A DNA stretch of 64,000 nucleotides from Spartobacteria bacterium UBA695 (GTDB taxonomy: Bacteria > Verrucomicrobiota > Verrucomicrobiia > Chthoniobacterales > Chthoniobacteraceae): contig DBMP01000013.1 in the NCBI GenBank assembly GCA_002298145.1, forward strand, positions 310,001 to 374,000, read 5' to 3'. The translations under genes were made by a program, and so were the position numbers. The notes beneath the pieces are model-generated. The model searched no databases. It was not told the origin of the DNA and saw only the letters and a program-made list of their open reading frames with translations. Shown here in pieces: positions 9,306-16,918 of this stretch (positions are counted from its first letter, which is position 1; the number at the start of each line of letters is the position of its first letter).

Positions 9306-9800
9306 ATGCGACCGACGCCGATAGCTATCGCCCTGATCGTTGCGGCCCTTCACCGCCTTGCTGTTGTCTTCATTTTCGCCTTGGGATTCCGGGCTGCCAT
9401 GACTGCCTTCAATGGAAATTCCACATCCGTCCGGTTGTCAGGTCCGTTAATGGTGCTCTTCCAGTTATTGGATTTCCCGGTGTTCGTGATGAACTGCTTT
9501 GCGTTCCGGTTTACGCACGACTATTTCCCGCACGGCGGCATATTCGCGATCTTCGCTAACGAGCTTCCCTTTCGGTTTTTGCTTTCCTTGGGATGGTCAC
9601 TGAGCATCGGGCTATGGTCGGTTGGCTGGTGGCTCGGCGTAGGCGTCGCAAATATGGCCCACCAAAGCCCCGGTATCGGTGATATGTCTCGGATTTACTG
9701 GGCGGTTGCCACTCGATTAGCTCGGGCACCTTGTCGCGAGGGGCCCAATGGAGACCTTCGGCGGCGAGGAGGACGAGGAAGAAGAGGGAACCTAGGGTGA
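9306..9800 (+). CDS. Small polytopic membrane protein, possibly frameshifted at its end
   Basis: 164 residues with three or four hydrophobic segments (IALIVAALHRLAVVFIFALG, LMVLFQLLDFPVFVMN, FLLSLGWSLSIGLWSVGWWLG). It starts 7 bases after the previous stop, so it may be the last gene of the operon. The last 25 residues are Arg/Gly-rich and unlike the rest, whereas another forward frame over the same bases (9748 on) reads METFGGEEDEEEEGT and stops, a more natural acidic tail. A single-base frameshift near 9730-9745 is therefore possible. No family recognised. Confidence 0.5.
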   Translation: MRPTPIAIALIVAALHRLAVVFIFALGFRAAMTAFNGNSTSVRLSGPLMVLFQLLDFPVFVMNCFAFRFTHDYFPHGGIFAIFANELPFRFLLSLGWSLSIGLWSVGWWLGVGVANMAHQSPGIGDMSRIYWAVATRLARAPCREGPNGDLRRRGGRGRRGNLG

Positions 9801-9872
9801 GGAGGCTAAAACGATCTTGCGGTGGAGGAAGTCAAGCCAGTCGAACTCAGGTGGCAGGAGAGGCGCAATAGA

Positions 9873-10091
9873 TTACGCCCCAAACACATTCCCCAAGCCC
9901 ACCTTCAGCTTCGCCATCACCTGTTCCAGGCGCCGGAGGGTGATTGACTGTTCGGTATGCTCCAGCCGGAATAAGGTGGAGGGTGTTAACCCCGTTTTCT
10001 TCGAGAAATCGGCGTAACTCTGCTCTCCCCTCGTCTTTTTAAGGAAAGCAGCGAGTTTTTGGTCAAGATTCGGCTGGGAGTGCTTGGGCAC
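9873..10091 (-). CDS. XRE-family helix-turn-helix regulator
   Basis: 72 residues, almost all one lambda-repressor-like HTH domain: SYADFSKKTGLTPSTLFRLE carries the two DNA-binding helices, followed by ITLRRLEQVMAKL. It is divergent from the gene at 10188, and the 96-base gap probably holds both promoters and its operator. No toxin-like partner is adjacent, so a stand-alone regulator is more likely than a HigA-type antitoxin. Confidence 0.8.
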   Translation of the reverse strand: MPKHSQPNLDQKLAAFLKKTRGEQSYADFSKKTGLTPSTLFRLEHTEQSITLRRLEQVMAKLKVGLGNVFGA

Positions 10092-10187
10092 TCATGGATT
10101 CTCTGAAAGAACTCATTCCGGATGTGGAATTTTTCCTTGATCTGTTCCTTTTAGGGAATAGCATCCGCTCTGGTTTTCCCGAATTTT

Positions 10188-10832
10188 ATGACTTCTCTGC
10201 AAAGACAAAGCATGCCGCCCAATACTGAGACGGTTATATTTGAGAATCCTCCGCAGCCTCTTGGAGCCCTCGGTTATGGTCCAGTCGTTCCAGCAATAAC
10301 CGTGACCAATACCCGTGTGACATTCGGAGAACACACAATCGTCCTTAAGGGAGTCAAAGAGGTAAAACTTGAGACTCGGTGGAAATGGATTGAGCCATGG
10401 TTGCGCACACGCAATATTTTTTTGGCGATTTTTCTGTGCCTGCTGACAACACCTCTATTCTTTACCCCGCTGTTCCCTCTATCGATTGTTACGTTTGCCG
10501 TCGTCATGGGTATTATATGGCATAGCCTGTTTGCGGCTTGGTACAGGTTTTGGAACGGTGGCTGGAACAGGCTTTGGAGCGGCCCAGCAAAAGGGAAATG
10601 GGAAAGGGTTATTCTTGTCTGCGAAAAGCGATCGATTGTTTGTTTTGAAATCTACCTGGAAGGCGGATTTTCCAAATACGAGTTTGCCCCTGGTGGTGGT
10701 TCAAGCCAGGAGGCAGTTCAAGAGTTCAAACGAGGCTACGCAGCGAGGGAAAAGCTGGCCCGAGATGTTGCCGTTGCTATTGGCAAGGCTATTGGAAGTT
10801 CATCACCGGACAAAAATACGCAGGACAATTAG
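10188..10832 (+). CDS. DUF6232-like membrane protein
   Basis: 214 residues. A beta-rich N-terminus (ITVTNTRVTFGEHTIVLKGVKEV) is followed by two transmembrane helices (IFLAIFLCLLTTPLFF and LSIVTFAVVMGIIWHSLFAAWY), and a cytoplasmic C-terminus ends in a helical, Ala/Lys-rich stretch. This layout resembles the DUF6232/PH-like proteins of unknown role. A second in-frame ATG at 10212 is an equally possible start. It is divergent from the XRE regulator, which may control it. Confidence 0.6.
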   Translation: MTSLQRQSMPPNTETVIFENPPQPLGALGYGPVVPAITVTNTRVTFGEHTIVLKGVKEVKLETRWKWIEPWLRTRNIFLAIFLCLLTTPLFFTPLFPLSIVTFAVVMGIIWHSLFAAWYRFWNGGWNRLWSGPAKGKWERVILVCEKRSIVCFEIYLEGGFSKYEFAPGGGSSQEAVQEFKRGYAAREKLARDVAVAIGKAIGSSSPDKNTQDN

Positions 10833-10885
10833 TAACCAACTCCCCCCATGACAGAGTTCACGCAAAAGCGGGTATAGCAGGGAGA

Positions 10886-11452
10886 ATGAAAACTACCATC
10901 AACTACATTTTAGCGGCGCTAATGTTTCTCGGCATGGGAGTCGTGGCAAAAGCGGAAAATAAGCCGGTCATTATCACCACGGTCGATGAACTTGGGGAAG
11001 CAGTCGTCAGCGGTTCCATCCAGATGATGTCCGGACGAGACGTTATTCTCAAGGGAACGGTCGCAAACATTGAAAAATCAGCCACCAACAGCACCGCATT
11101 TGGTGTGGTCTGCTTCATTGCCCAAAATAATGTTCAAATCAGGGCGGAAATCATCAGTTTTCCGCAAGTACCCGTCAGATCAGTCGTTAGCATCCCGCAA
11201 ATCCAGGAAAGTAATCGGCTGGTGGGAAAGGTGGAAGGGAACACCCTCTATTTGAAGGTCGTCACTACTCGGAAATTACCCAGTGGTACGTTATATAAGA
11301 CAGAATCCCAATGGGATCAGGTCATCAAAGCGGGGGATTTTATCGAAGTGGATGGAAAAATTCAGGGTGCGGCTTTCAAGGTGCTCACCATCAAGAATTG
11401 CAGTTGCCCAACGTTCTCCAAAAGTGAATCTGGCTTGATGCGAAGGCCGTAA
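10886..11452 (+). CDS. Secreted hypothetical protein
   Basis: 188 residues with a signal peptide (YILAALMFLGMGVVAKAE, cleavage after AKA). The mature part is beta-rich with phrases (VILKGTVANIEK, GDFIEVDGKIQGA) that suggest an OB-like barrel as in small periplasmic nucleic-acid/oligosaccharide-binding proteins, but no family is clear. A rho-independent terminator lies about 160 bases after its stop. It has an element-type, AT-richer composition. Confidence 0.6.
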   Translation: MKTTINYILAALMFLGMGVVAKAENKPVIITTVDELGEAVVSGSIQMMSGRDVILKGTVANIEKSATNSTAFGVVCFIAQNNVQIRAEIISFPQVPVRSVVSIPQIQESNRLVGKVEGNTLYLKVVTTRKLPSGTLYKTESQWDQVIKAGDFIEVDGKIQGAAFKVLTIKNCSCPTFSKSESGLMRRP

Positions 11453-11612
11453 TTTCGGGTTCAATGGCCAAGACAGGTCATGGAAATATTTCCACAGGGT
11501 TGCATATGCCCCCTGTCTGAAAAATTCGCCCAGAAACAGGTATAATATAGTGAAACCCATGCATTAACCCTCGGCAAACCCGCTGAGCGGCTAAAAATCA
11601 ACTCATCCGTAC

Positions 11613-11642
11613 AAAACTGCCGCCATCTTGGCGGTTTTTTTG
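11613..11642 (+). terminator. Rho-independent terminator
   Basis: CCGCC-ATCTT-GGCGG stem-loop followed by seven T and preceded by an A-run. It lies about 160 bases after the gene at 10886 and only about 30 bases before the next start codon, so it insulates, or could attenuate, the gene at 11671. Confidence 0.8.
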
Positions 11643-11670
11643 TGCCCAAACACAGAAAGGAAGCATCCCA

Positions 11671-12162
11671 ATGGCAGTATTATTGCAGATGACCTATTCG
11701 AAGAAGCTGGGACTGCCCAACTTTAGCAGTCACAGTTGCGCGGTCAGTCTCCAGGTCGAGATTGCCGACGTATCACAGGTAACAACCGAGGTAAAACGCC
11801 TCTATGCACTCACCCAGGACTCCGTTGATCATGAAATCCAGCAAGTAGGATGGATGCCTGCCGATCCAGCGTATGGCCTGACCAATGGAAATGGTCATTC
11901 CCGCGCCGTAAACGACCGTCAAAGCCCTTCAAATGCTGAGACGGCTCCTATCACGGAAAAACAACTCGCGCTCATCCAGAAGGTGGTGCGGGATAACCAT
12001 GCCAGCAAGCAGGATATCGAGCAAATGGCCCAACAGATGTTCGGTATTGGTGTGCTTTCATTAAGCCGTACCCAAGCCTCCTCGTTGATTGAGGACGTAC
12101 TTGATCTCTACGGCAGAAAACCGAGCGCTCACAGTCGTTACCGCGAGAGGAGCAGAGCCTGA
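11671..12162 (+). CDS. Mobile-element protein of the phage/plasmid module
   Basis: 163 residues, with AAAGGAAG upstream. The N-terminus (TYSKKLGLPNFSSHSCAVSLQVE) is a conserved-looking beta region that I recall from plasmid and phage proteins lacking a defined function. The C-terminus (ITEKQLALIQKVV, then LSRTQASSLIEDVL) resembles the short helical tail found on several element-encoded single-strand annealing and recombination proteins. Together with the DUF932 gene downstream this suggests a DNA-metabolism cassette. A terminator-like hairpin sits just before and just after the gene. Confidence 0.6.
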   Translation: MAVLLQMTYSKKLGLPNFSSHSCAVSLQVEIADVSQVTTEVKRLYALTQDSVDHEIQQVGWMPADPAYGLTNGNGHSRAVNDRQSPSNAETAPITEKQLALIQKVVRDNHASKQDIEQMAQQMFGIGVLSLSRTQASSLIEDVLDLYGRKPSAHSRYRERSRA

Positions 12163-12174
12163 ACCGTGCAATTC

Positions 12175-12209
12175 AAGCCAGTCTATCCCATGGGAACGCT
12201 GGCTTTTTT
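12175..12209 (+). terminator. Rho-independent terminator between two module genes
   Basis: AAGCCAG pairs with CTGGCTT around a nested TCCCATGGGA palindrome, followed by a T-run. It starts 13 bases after the stop at 12162 and lies 20 bases before the next start codon, repeating the terminator-then-RBS arrangement seen at 11613. Confidence 0.75.
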
Positions 12210-12229
12210 GCATTAACGAAAGGAGCCCT

Positions 12230-12478
12230 ATGAAAAAGCACATCATCCTGGCCCTGGCTGTCCTTACGCTTAGCGTATCGACGGTGAGGGCAAGCTGGCT
12301 GGATAACGGCGAGAAAGAGCGCCGCATCGAACTCCAGCAACAACTGGATCAACAGCGGCATGAAACAAGTCATTGGCAAGGCATTGCCTTTGTCTTGGGC
12401 ATCAGCGCTGTTTTCACCCTCATCACGGGAACCATCATTGGGAGCAGAGCACGAAAACATGCAAACCCCTCCCAATAA
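12230..12478 (+). CDS. Small exported membrane protein
   Basis: 82 residues; the ATG at 12230 has a good AAAGGAG site and is preferred to the longer in-frame start at 12089, which lies inside the previous gene. A signal-like N-terminus (HIILALAVLTLSVSTVRA) is followed by a charged helix likely to form a coiled coil (about residues 28-48) and a transmembrane helix (IAFVLGISAVFTLITGTIIG). The topology resembles small phage spanin- or lysis-accessory-type proteins, but no family is recognised. It overlaps the next gene by 20 bases. Confidence 0.55.
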   Translation: MKKHIILALAVLTLSVSTVRASWLDNGEKERRIELQQQLDQQRHETSHWQGIAFVLGISAVFTLITGTIIGSRARKHANPSQ

Positions 12479-12854
12479 TTGGTGGCAGCGGTGCAAAGTG
12501 CAGTGGAAACCTGCGCCAATTAACCAGCCGTCCATCGATCCCAAGATTGAGGAATTGGAGCCCTTGCAACGTTCAGCGGAAGTGATTCGATATTCGATAT
12601 TATCCATCGAATTTTGGATCTCGCCCAATGGACAAGTGAGGGAATGGCTGCGCAACAACACGCACCTTGCGGCATGGCTTGCCATACCGGCATTTCTGGT
12701 TCTACCCATCGTCACCTATGCCTTATGCAAACTGGCGCTTGGGTTGCAAATGCTGGTTAGCATTGCGGGGAAACTCATCATTTTCCCGATCTTTGCGCTC
12801 ATGGCAACGTGCGTCATTTGGATCAGCATCAAGATCGTCAAAGCGATCCGCTGA
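12459..12854 (+). CDS. Small two-helix membrane protein
   Basis: 131 residues from the ATG at 12459, chosen because it places the start just inside the end of the preceding gene. A soluble N-terminus of about 70 residues precedes two strong hydrophobic helices (LAAWLAIPAFLVLPIVTYAL and IIFPIFALMATCVIWISI). No family recognised. The tight overlap suggests joint function with the exported protein upstream at the membrane. Confidence 0.5.
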   Translation: MQTPPNNWWQRCKVQWKPAPINQPSIDPKIEELEPLQRSAEVIRYSILSIEFWISPNGQVREWLRNNTHLAAWLAIPAFLVLPIVTYALCKLALGLQMLVSIAGKLIIFPIFALMATCVIWISIKIVKAIR

Positions 12855-12880
12855 TGAAAAAGGAAAATTAACAGTAATCC

Positions 12881-12990
12881 CGTGCAGTTGGTGCAGCAGC
12901 ACTTAAGGTGTGCTGCTGCTGCACCTCTGCACTTGTACCAGATGCACTGCTGCAATTACTGCAAATTGCATTCATTGCACTTCTGCACCA
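12881..12990 (-). repeat. TGCA-rich repeat, copy B (inverted relative to copy A)
   Basis: The reverse complement of this block aligns with 430-540: GGTGCAGAAGTGCAATGAATG, then AATTTGCAGTAATTGCAG, then a variable part and AAGTGCAGAGGTGCAGCAGCA, ending in a hairpin (12890-12925). About ten TGCA tetramers occur in 105 bases. It fills the gap between the membrane-protein pair and the gene at 13013. The hairpin points towards the interior of the 12.4-kb interval, as it does in copy A. Confidence 0.8.
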
Positions 12991-13012
12991 GCTAAAAGAA
13001 AGGAGGCCCATC

Positions 13013-13321
13013 ATGGCCAAATCAAGGAACACGCCGGTATTCGACCGGATTGTCCAAGCACTGACGTATTCATTCCCTACAAGGCAAATCGCTCTCCAGT
13101 TATTGGAAGAACGGTTTGAATACGATCTGTTCGTCCATGCCGGAGACATCACCACCATCGAAAAGGCTGCAAAGGAATTGCGGCTCGCCATTACCAAGGA
13201 AGAATGCGCCAAGGTGCTCGACTACATCGCCGAGCACTGCATGGTCGTCATCACCATCGAACACGTAGAAACAGCGGCCTACGCCCTCTTCGGCAACCGC
13301 TTCATCGAACCCGAAAACTAA
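13013..13321 (+). CDS. Small hypothetical protein of the phage/plasmid module
   Basis: 102 residues, ATG with a strong AAAGGAGG site; the longer frame upstream runs through the TGCA repeat and is not favoured. The predicted protein is soluble and alpha-helical with a hydrophobic core pattern, and no signal peptide or catalytic motif. It lies 14 bases before the DUF932 gene and is probably cotranscribed with it. Function unknown. Confidence 0.6.
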   Translation: MAKSRNTPVFDRIVQALTYSFPTRQIALQLLEERFEYDLFVHAGDITTIEKAAKELRLAITKEECAKVLDYIAEHCMVVITIEHVETAAYALFGNRFIEPEN

Positions 13322-13335
13322 ACAAAAGAAAAACT

Positions 13336-14118
13336 ATGGTCAACATACTCGAACCTATACCTGCCTTAACCACGAGACACCCCAACCTGCTCCTCCATTG
13401 CGGAGCAAAAGCTGTATCACGCCGCGCCGTGCAAAAGGTCGTCACCCCATTTCCAACGGATACATGGACACCCATCCCGCACATGGAGCTCATCCAGCGT
13501 GTCGAACATACGCTTAAAAGTAACCGCCTCACCATCGGCACCCAGGCCCACAGCTTGAGTCATGACGGCATGCGTTACTTCGGTCTCATGGAGGTCAAAG
13601 GACGCGCCACGGATGCGGACTATTGCTGGGTGCTGGGATTACGCAACAGCCACGATAAAACATTCCCTGCGGGAATTGTGGCTGGTTCCTCCGTGTTCTG
13701 CTGCGATAACCTGGCCTTCTCAGGCGAAGTAAAAATCGCCCGGAAACACACCCGGTTCATCACACGTGATTTGCCATTCCTCGTGCAACAAGCCATAGGC
13801 CGGTTGCTCGATAAATGGCATGATCAGGATAACCGCATTGATGCCTACCGGAACACGGCCCTGAAGGATCGTGACGCCCATGACCTCATCATCCGCGCCA
13901 CGGATGTTGGAGCATGCACATCCCGTATGGTCCCTGCCATCCTCCACGAATGGCGCGAGTCCAAATACGAGCAGTTCCATGAGCGCAACGTCTGGTCCCT
14001 ATTTAACGCCTTCACTGAGGCTTTGAAGGAGGGAGACCTTGCGGTTCTTCCCAAACGTACTGAAGCCCTACACGGGCTGATGGACAGCCATGTGGGGCTG
14101 GCGTTTGGTAGGAATTGA
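13336..14118 (+). CDS. DUF932 phage/plasmid-like protein
   Basis: 260 residues. The DUF932 signature runs through the whole protein: WTPIPHMELIQRVE, HSLSHDGMRYFGLMEV, LGLRNSHDKTFPAGIVAG, CCDNLAFSGEV, KHTRFITRDLP, and a C-terminal WSLFNAFTEALKEG. The family is common on plasmids, phages and ICEs, has no firmly assigned biochemical role, and is often found near DNA-modification or recombination genes. The start at 13336 is 14 bases after the preceding stop. A terminator-like hairpin follows the stop directly. Confidence 0.85.
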   Translation: MVNILEPIPALTTRHPNLLLHCGAKAVSRRAVQKVVTPFPTDTWTPIPHMELIQRVEHTLKSNRLTIGTQAHSLSHDGMRYFGLMEVKGRATDADYCWVLGLRNSHDKTFPAGIVAGSSVFCCDNLAFSGEVKIARKHTRFITRDLPFLVQQAIGRLLDKWHDQDNRIDAYRNTALKDRDAHDLIIRATDVGACTSRMVPAILHEWRESKYEQFHERNVWSLFNAFTEALKEGDLAVLPKRTEALHGLMDSHVGLAFGRN

Positions 14119-14121
14119 TTC

Positions 14122-14163
14122 AAAGAGAAGGGCTTCCATTCATTGGAGACCCTTTTCTTTAGC
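14122..14163 (+). terminator. Rho-independent terminator after the DUF932 gene
   Basis: AAAGAGAAGGG-CTTCC pairs with GGAGA-CCCTTTTCTTT around a short loop, directly after the DUF932 stop codon. It ends the module that began at 11671. Confidence 0.7.
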
Positions 14164-14525
14164 TGTCCTCTGCGGTATCGGTGCTCTTACGTCGCGCCAT
14201 GAAGGAAGATTGAATCATTCCCACTCAGGTTTGCAACGGTTGAAAATCGGCTTTGGCCGATGTCATTGGCTGAAAGTCGCCATGCTCGCAGTGTAAAAAG
14301 GTTTATGGCCTTCGAGCTGGAGTCGTTCTTGAGCGAATGTTCAGGCAGTCGCATCCAGAGCGAATGTTGTCCTACTGGCTTTACCAGCGATCTGCTCGTT
14401 GGTTTACGCCGTCCGGTAGAACCCCGGGGTAACTTTTGGCTTGCAAACAGAACTTTCTTCCGGTTCCGATATACCCGTGTGGAAAGTTTCGGGTGTGACC
14501 TTCCTCCCAAAAACAAATCTAATTC
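14164..14525. other. Intergenic stretch before the HEPN-like gene
   Basis: About 360 bases with no convincing gene. A 124-codon frame here (14260-14634) reads into the next gene out of frame and is a shadow. A short GGTTGAAAATCGGCTTTGGCC-type imperfect palindrome occurs near 14237-14262. The promoter of the gene at 14526 should lie here. Confidence 0.5.
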
Positions 14526-15980
14526 ATGGCTGAATCCGAAAAATCAAATCAACTGGCGATACGCATGCCCTCTGAACTGGCGAGTTCGATCGAAGCGTTC
14601 AGTCCAGCAATGGCTGGCTACCTCGCTACCTTAGGTCTCCCTACTGAGAATGTGCTTTCTCCAATCGAGGAGAGACGCAAAGTAATCGCGTCTCTCGAAA
14701 GTGCGCTTGAGCCTCTCTCTTACTCCGAGCGACAAAAGGCATTTTATCTTACTCGTTTTGCAGTCGCTGCGTCAGTCGGACTTTTCAATGGCGCTTTAAC
14801 GGACCTCTGGAACGAGACAATGGCAGCTCTTCGCTCCATGGTTGCGCGTTTTGATTTGGGATACTTTTTCTCCGTAGCCGAGAAGATCAGTTCCCGAAAT
14901 AAGAACTTTCAGACAGTGGAAGATTTGGAGCAGGTAGCTGATCACGATCTGCTGGAAGCGTGTCGACGCATTGGTCTGTTGTCGGACGTGAACCATAAAA
15001 GATTGGAGCATGTCAATTACATGCGAAATCACGCAAGTTCAGCGCACCCGAACCAAAACGAAATAGACGGATTTGAGTTGGTTGGTTGGCTCACAAACTG
15101 TCTGCGTTACGCGATTACAGCAAAGCCTGACCACTCGGTCATCCAAGTAAAGCAACTGCTTGAAAACATTCGATCCCAAGCGATTCCAGCTAGCGACATA
15201 CCGATAATCTGCCAAGATATAGCGCACCTTAGCGTGGAGCGGATTGACGATCTTCTCTGGACGCTCTTCGGAATCTACATCGACCTCCGACAGTTACCAC
15301 AAACCAAATCGAACATCGCTCAAATGGCAAGGGCTGTTTGGTTGGTCGCATCAGAAGATCGAAAATACGAAATTGGTGCGAGGTTTGGTGTTTACCGCAA
15401 GAACGCGGACATTCCCCGAAAAGACGCTACTGCTGAGTTCTTAAACATAGTATGCGGAAATAGTTACAAGGACGAAGATAGCCTTGCGGGAGAGTTGATT
15501 GACAAACTGGGCACGCTGAAGACAGTTCACTACGACACGAACAATTTCTACAACGAATATGCGCACGCGAAAGTATTAGGTGAATCGCTACCGGTGAGCG
15601 GTGCTGTTCCGCGCGCAGCTAGGGCACTTTGGGTTAAAGTGATCGCGACCTGTTTCGTTGGTAACGGATATGGTTATCGCGAAGGAGTCGACGAGGGTGC
15701 GCTCCCGTATTATACGCATTATATTGCCGCATTTAGTGAATCTGAAACCATAGAATTTGCGCATCTGTTTTTCGATACGGAATTTGCAACTCCATTGGAC
15801 CGAACCAAATGTGACCAACGACTGCGCCAATTGGCGCACAGCCTGAGATTGAAATCGACCAACATTTATTTACAGCGAGCCTTAGATTTAATGTTGGCTG
15901 CTCCTCAAGGCACTTTGGATCGCCTTGGAATAACGGCGGCATTCAAACAGGCTGTGCAATACATCCCAAAGTCAAAATAG
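14526..15980 (+). CDS. HEPN-motif-containing protein, possible defence RNase
   Basis: 484 residues, all-helical, soluble. At R167-N-x5-H174, after a helix (DLLEACRRIGLLSDVNHKRLEHVNYM), there is an R-N-x5-H motif in the context (RNHASSAHP) typical of HEPN ribonuclease domains and DUF4145-like proteins. The 310 residues beyond have no motif I know. It is a single gene, isolated between terminators and a convergent GYF-domain gene, about 1 kb from the attachment site of the element, where cargo such as defence genes is often found. HEPN RNases commonly act in abortive infection or as toxins. Here the HEPN call rests on one motif, and a non-catalytic helical repeat protein remains possible. Confidence 0.5.
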   Translation: MAESEKSNQLAIRMPSELASSIEAFSPAMAGYLATLGLPTENVLSPIEERRKVIASLESALEPLSYSERQKAFYLTRFAVAASVGLFNGALTDLWNETMAALRSMVARFDLGYFFSVAEKISSRNKNFQTVEDLEQVADHDLLEACRRIGLLSDVNHKRLEHVNYMRNHASSAHPNQNEIDGFELVGWLTNCLRYAITAKPDHSVIQVKQLLENIRSQAIPASDIPIICQDIAHLSVERIDDLLWTLFGIYIDLRQLPQTKSNIAQMARAVWLVASEDRKYEIGARFGVYRKNADIPRKDATAEFLNIVCGNSYKDEDSLAGELIDKLGTLKTVHYDTNNFYNEYAHAKVLGESLPVSGAVPRAARALWVKVIATCFVGNGYGYREGVDEGALPYYTHYIAAFSESETIEFAHLFFDTEFATPLDRTKCDQRLRQLAHSLRLKSTNIYLQRALDLMLAAPQGTLDRLGITAAFKQAVQYIPKSK

Positions 15981-16531
15981 CAAGAGCTGCATTGACGACA
16001 CTTTCGTTGAGCACCCATGCGCAATGGACCGAACCAGTTATCTCGCATCGCCGCTCGGGCATCGCTTTGTTTGAGAAGAAAGGAAACGAGAACCAGCATC
16101 AGAACGACAGAGGTTGCAGTGCCGGACACCCATAGGAGCTTTGGAATATTCGCGAGAGCAAACCCTATAGAGACCACGGCGAGAGCAAGGACGACGTATG
16201 ATGGCCAGCCTAGCGAAATGAAATTGATCCCTCCGAGAACGGGGATACTGCCCACTGGAGTGAATGCACCAAGGCACAGCAGAACAGATCCGATAACGGT
16301 AACGATTTTTGGAATCTCAGAACTAATCTGGCTCGATGATGGCGGAGGCGGCGCAGCAAAATTACTAGAGGCGGGGGAGTCCAGCAATTTCGAAAGGGTG
16401 ACCCATCCTGTAGCCTTTCCACCGTAGGCAAGATCGTAGGATTTGAGTCTACCAGTTCTTAGATACTCGCGGGCATCTGCCTCTGTATATGGCCCAAATC
16501 GTTGTCCATCCCTTTCGATCGTGATTTTCAT
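15905..16531 (-). CDS. GYF_2 (DUF4339) domain membrane protein
   Basis: 208 residues. The first 50 residues are a GYF_2 domain (ITIERDGQRFGPYTEADAREYL, TGRLKSYDLAYGG, GWVTL), a peptide-binding module often fused to membrane domains. Then a Pro/Ser linker and three or four transmembrane helices (IVTVIGSVLLCLGAF, YVVLALAVVSIGFALANI, SVVLMLVLVSFLL), and a Cys-rich tail (CRQCSSCYFDFGMYCTAC) that could bind a metal. It is convergent with, and overlaps by 76 bases, the HEPN-like gene, so part of the tail may be read-through. Role unknown. Confidence 0.7.
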   Translation of the reverse strand: MKITIERDGQRFGPYTEADAREYLRTGRLKSYDLAYGGKATGWVTLSKLLDSPASSNFAAPPPPSSSQISSEIPKIVTVIGSVLLCLGAFTPVGSIPVLGGINFISLGWPSYVVLALAVVSIGFALANIPKLLWVSGTATSVVLMLVLVSFLLKQSDARAAMRDNWFGPLRMGAQRKCRQCSSCYFDFGMYCTACLNAAVIPRRSKVP

Positions 16532-16918
16532 CCTTTGGAACTGTGATGGTCCTCCAGACAGAAGGCAATCTTGTTTTGCGCTGGCCTATTGAGCCGAGCA
16601 GGCACACGAAAACCCAACCTCCTATAAAGCCCGTTTTTTAGCCACCCGTACCTGGGACATGGTCCAGGAGTGCCTGATTTTGGTGAGAATGAAGCTTCTC
16701 CAAGAGGTATACCTAAAAGGTCGAGGTAAAGAAGAATGTCCGCCTTTACTTTTTTCCGCTCAGCCCGCAATTGTTGAACTCAACACACACGAATTTTCAG
16801 GGGTTTAGCCAGCCGGTTTTCGCTTGGGAAAATCATCGCCGAGACACGTAAGCGTGCCTCAATATGAATTTACGAATTTTGTAAGATGCTTAACAACAAT
16901 TTCTTATAAAAATTTACT
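16532..16918. other. AT-rich end of the mobile element
   Basis: No convincing gene. An 80-codon frame on the minus strand (16528-16770) overlaps the GYF-gene start, but its composition is not protein-like. A small hairpin (GAGxxACG-TAAG-CGTxxCTC) lies near 16831-16850. From 16851 the sequence is very AT-rich up to the tRNA fragment, as is usual at the ends of integrated elements. Confidence 0.5.

Noticed and set aside
9873..10091. XRE gene as antitoxin of a toxin-antitoxin pair
   Set aside because: Neither neighbour has a toxin-like fold or the usual overlap; it is divergent from a membrane protein.
16528..16770. 80-codon minus-strand frame upstream of the GYF gene
   Set aside because: Weak composition and no family; kept only as a remark in the intergenic entry.
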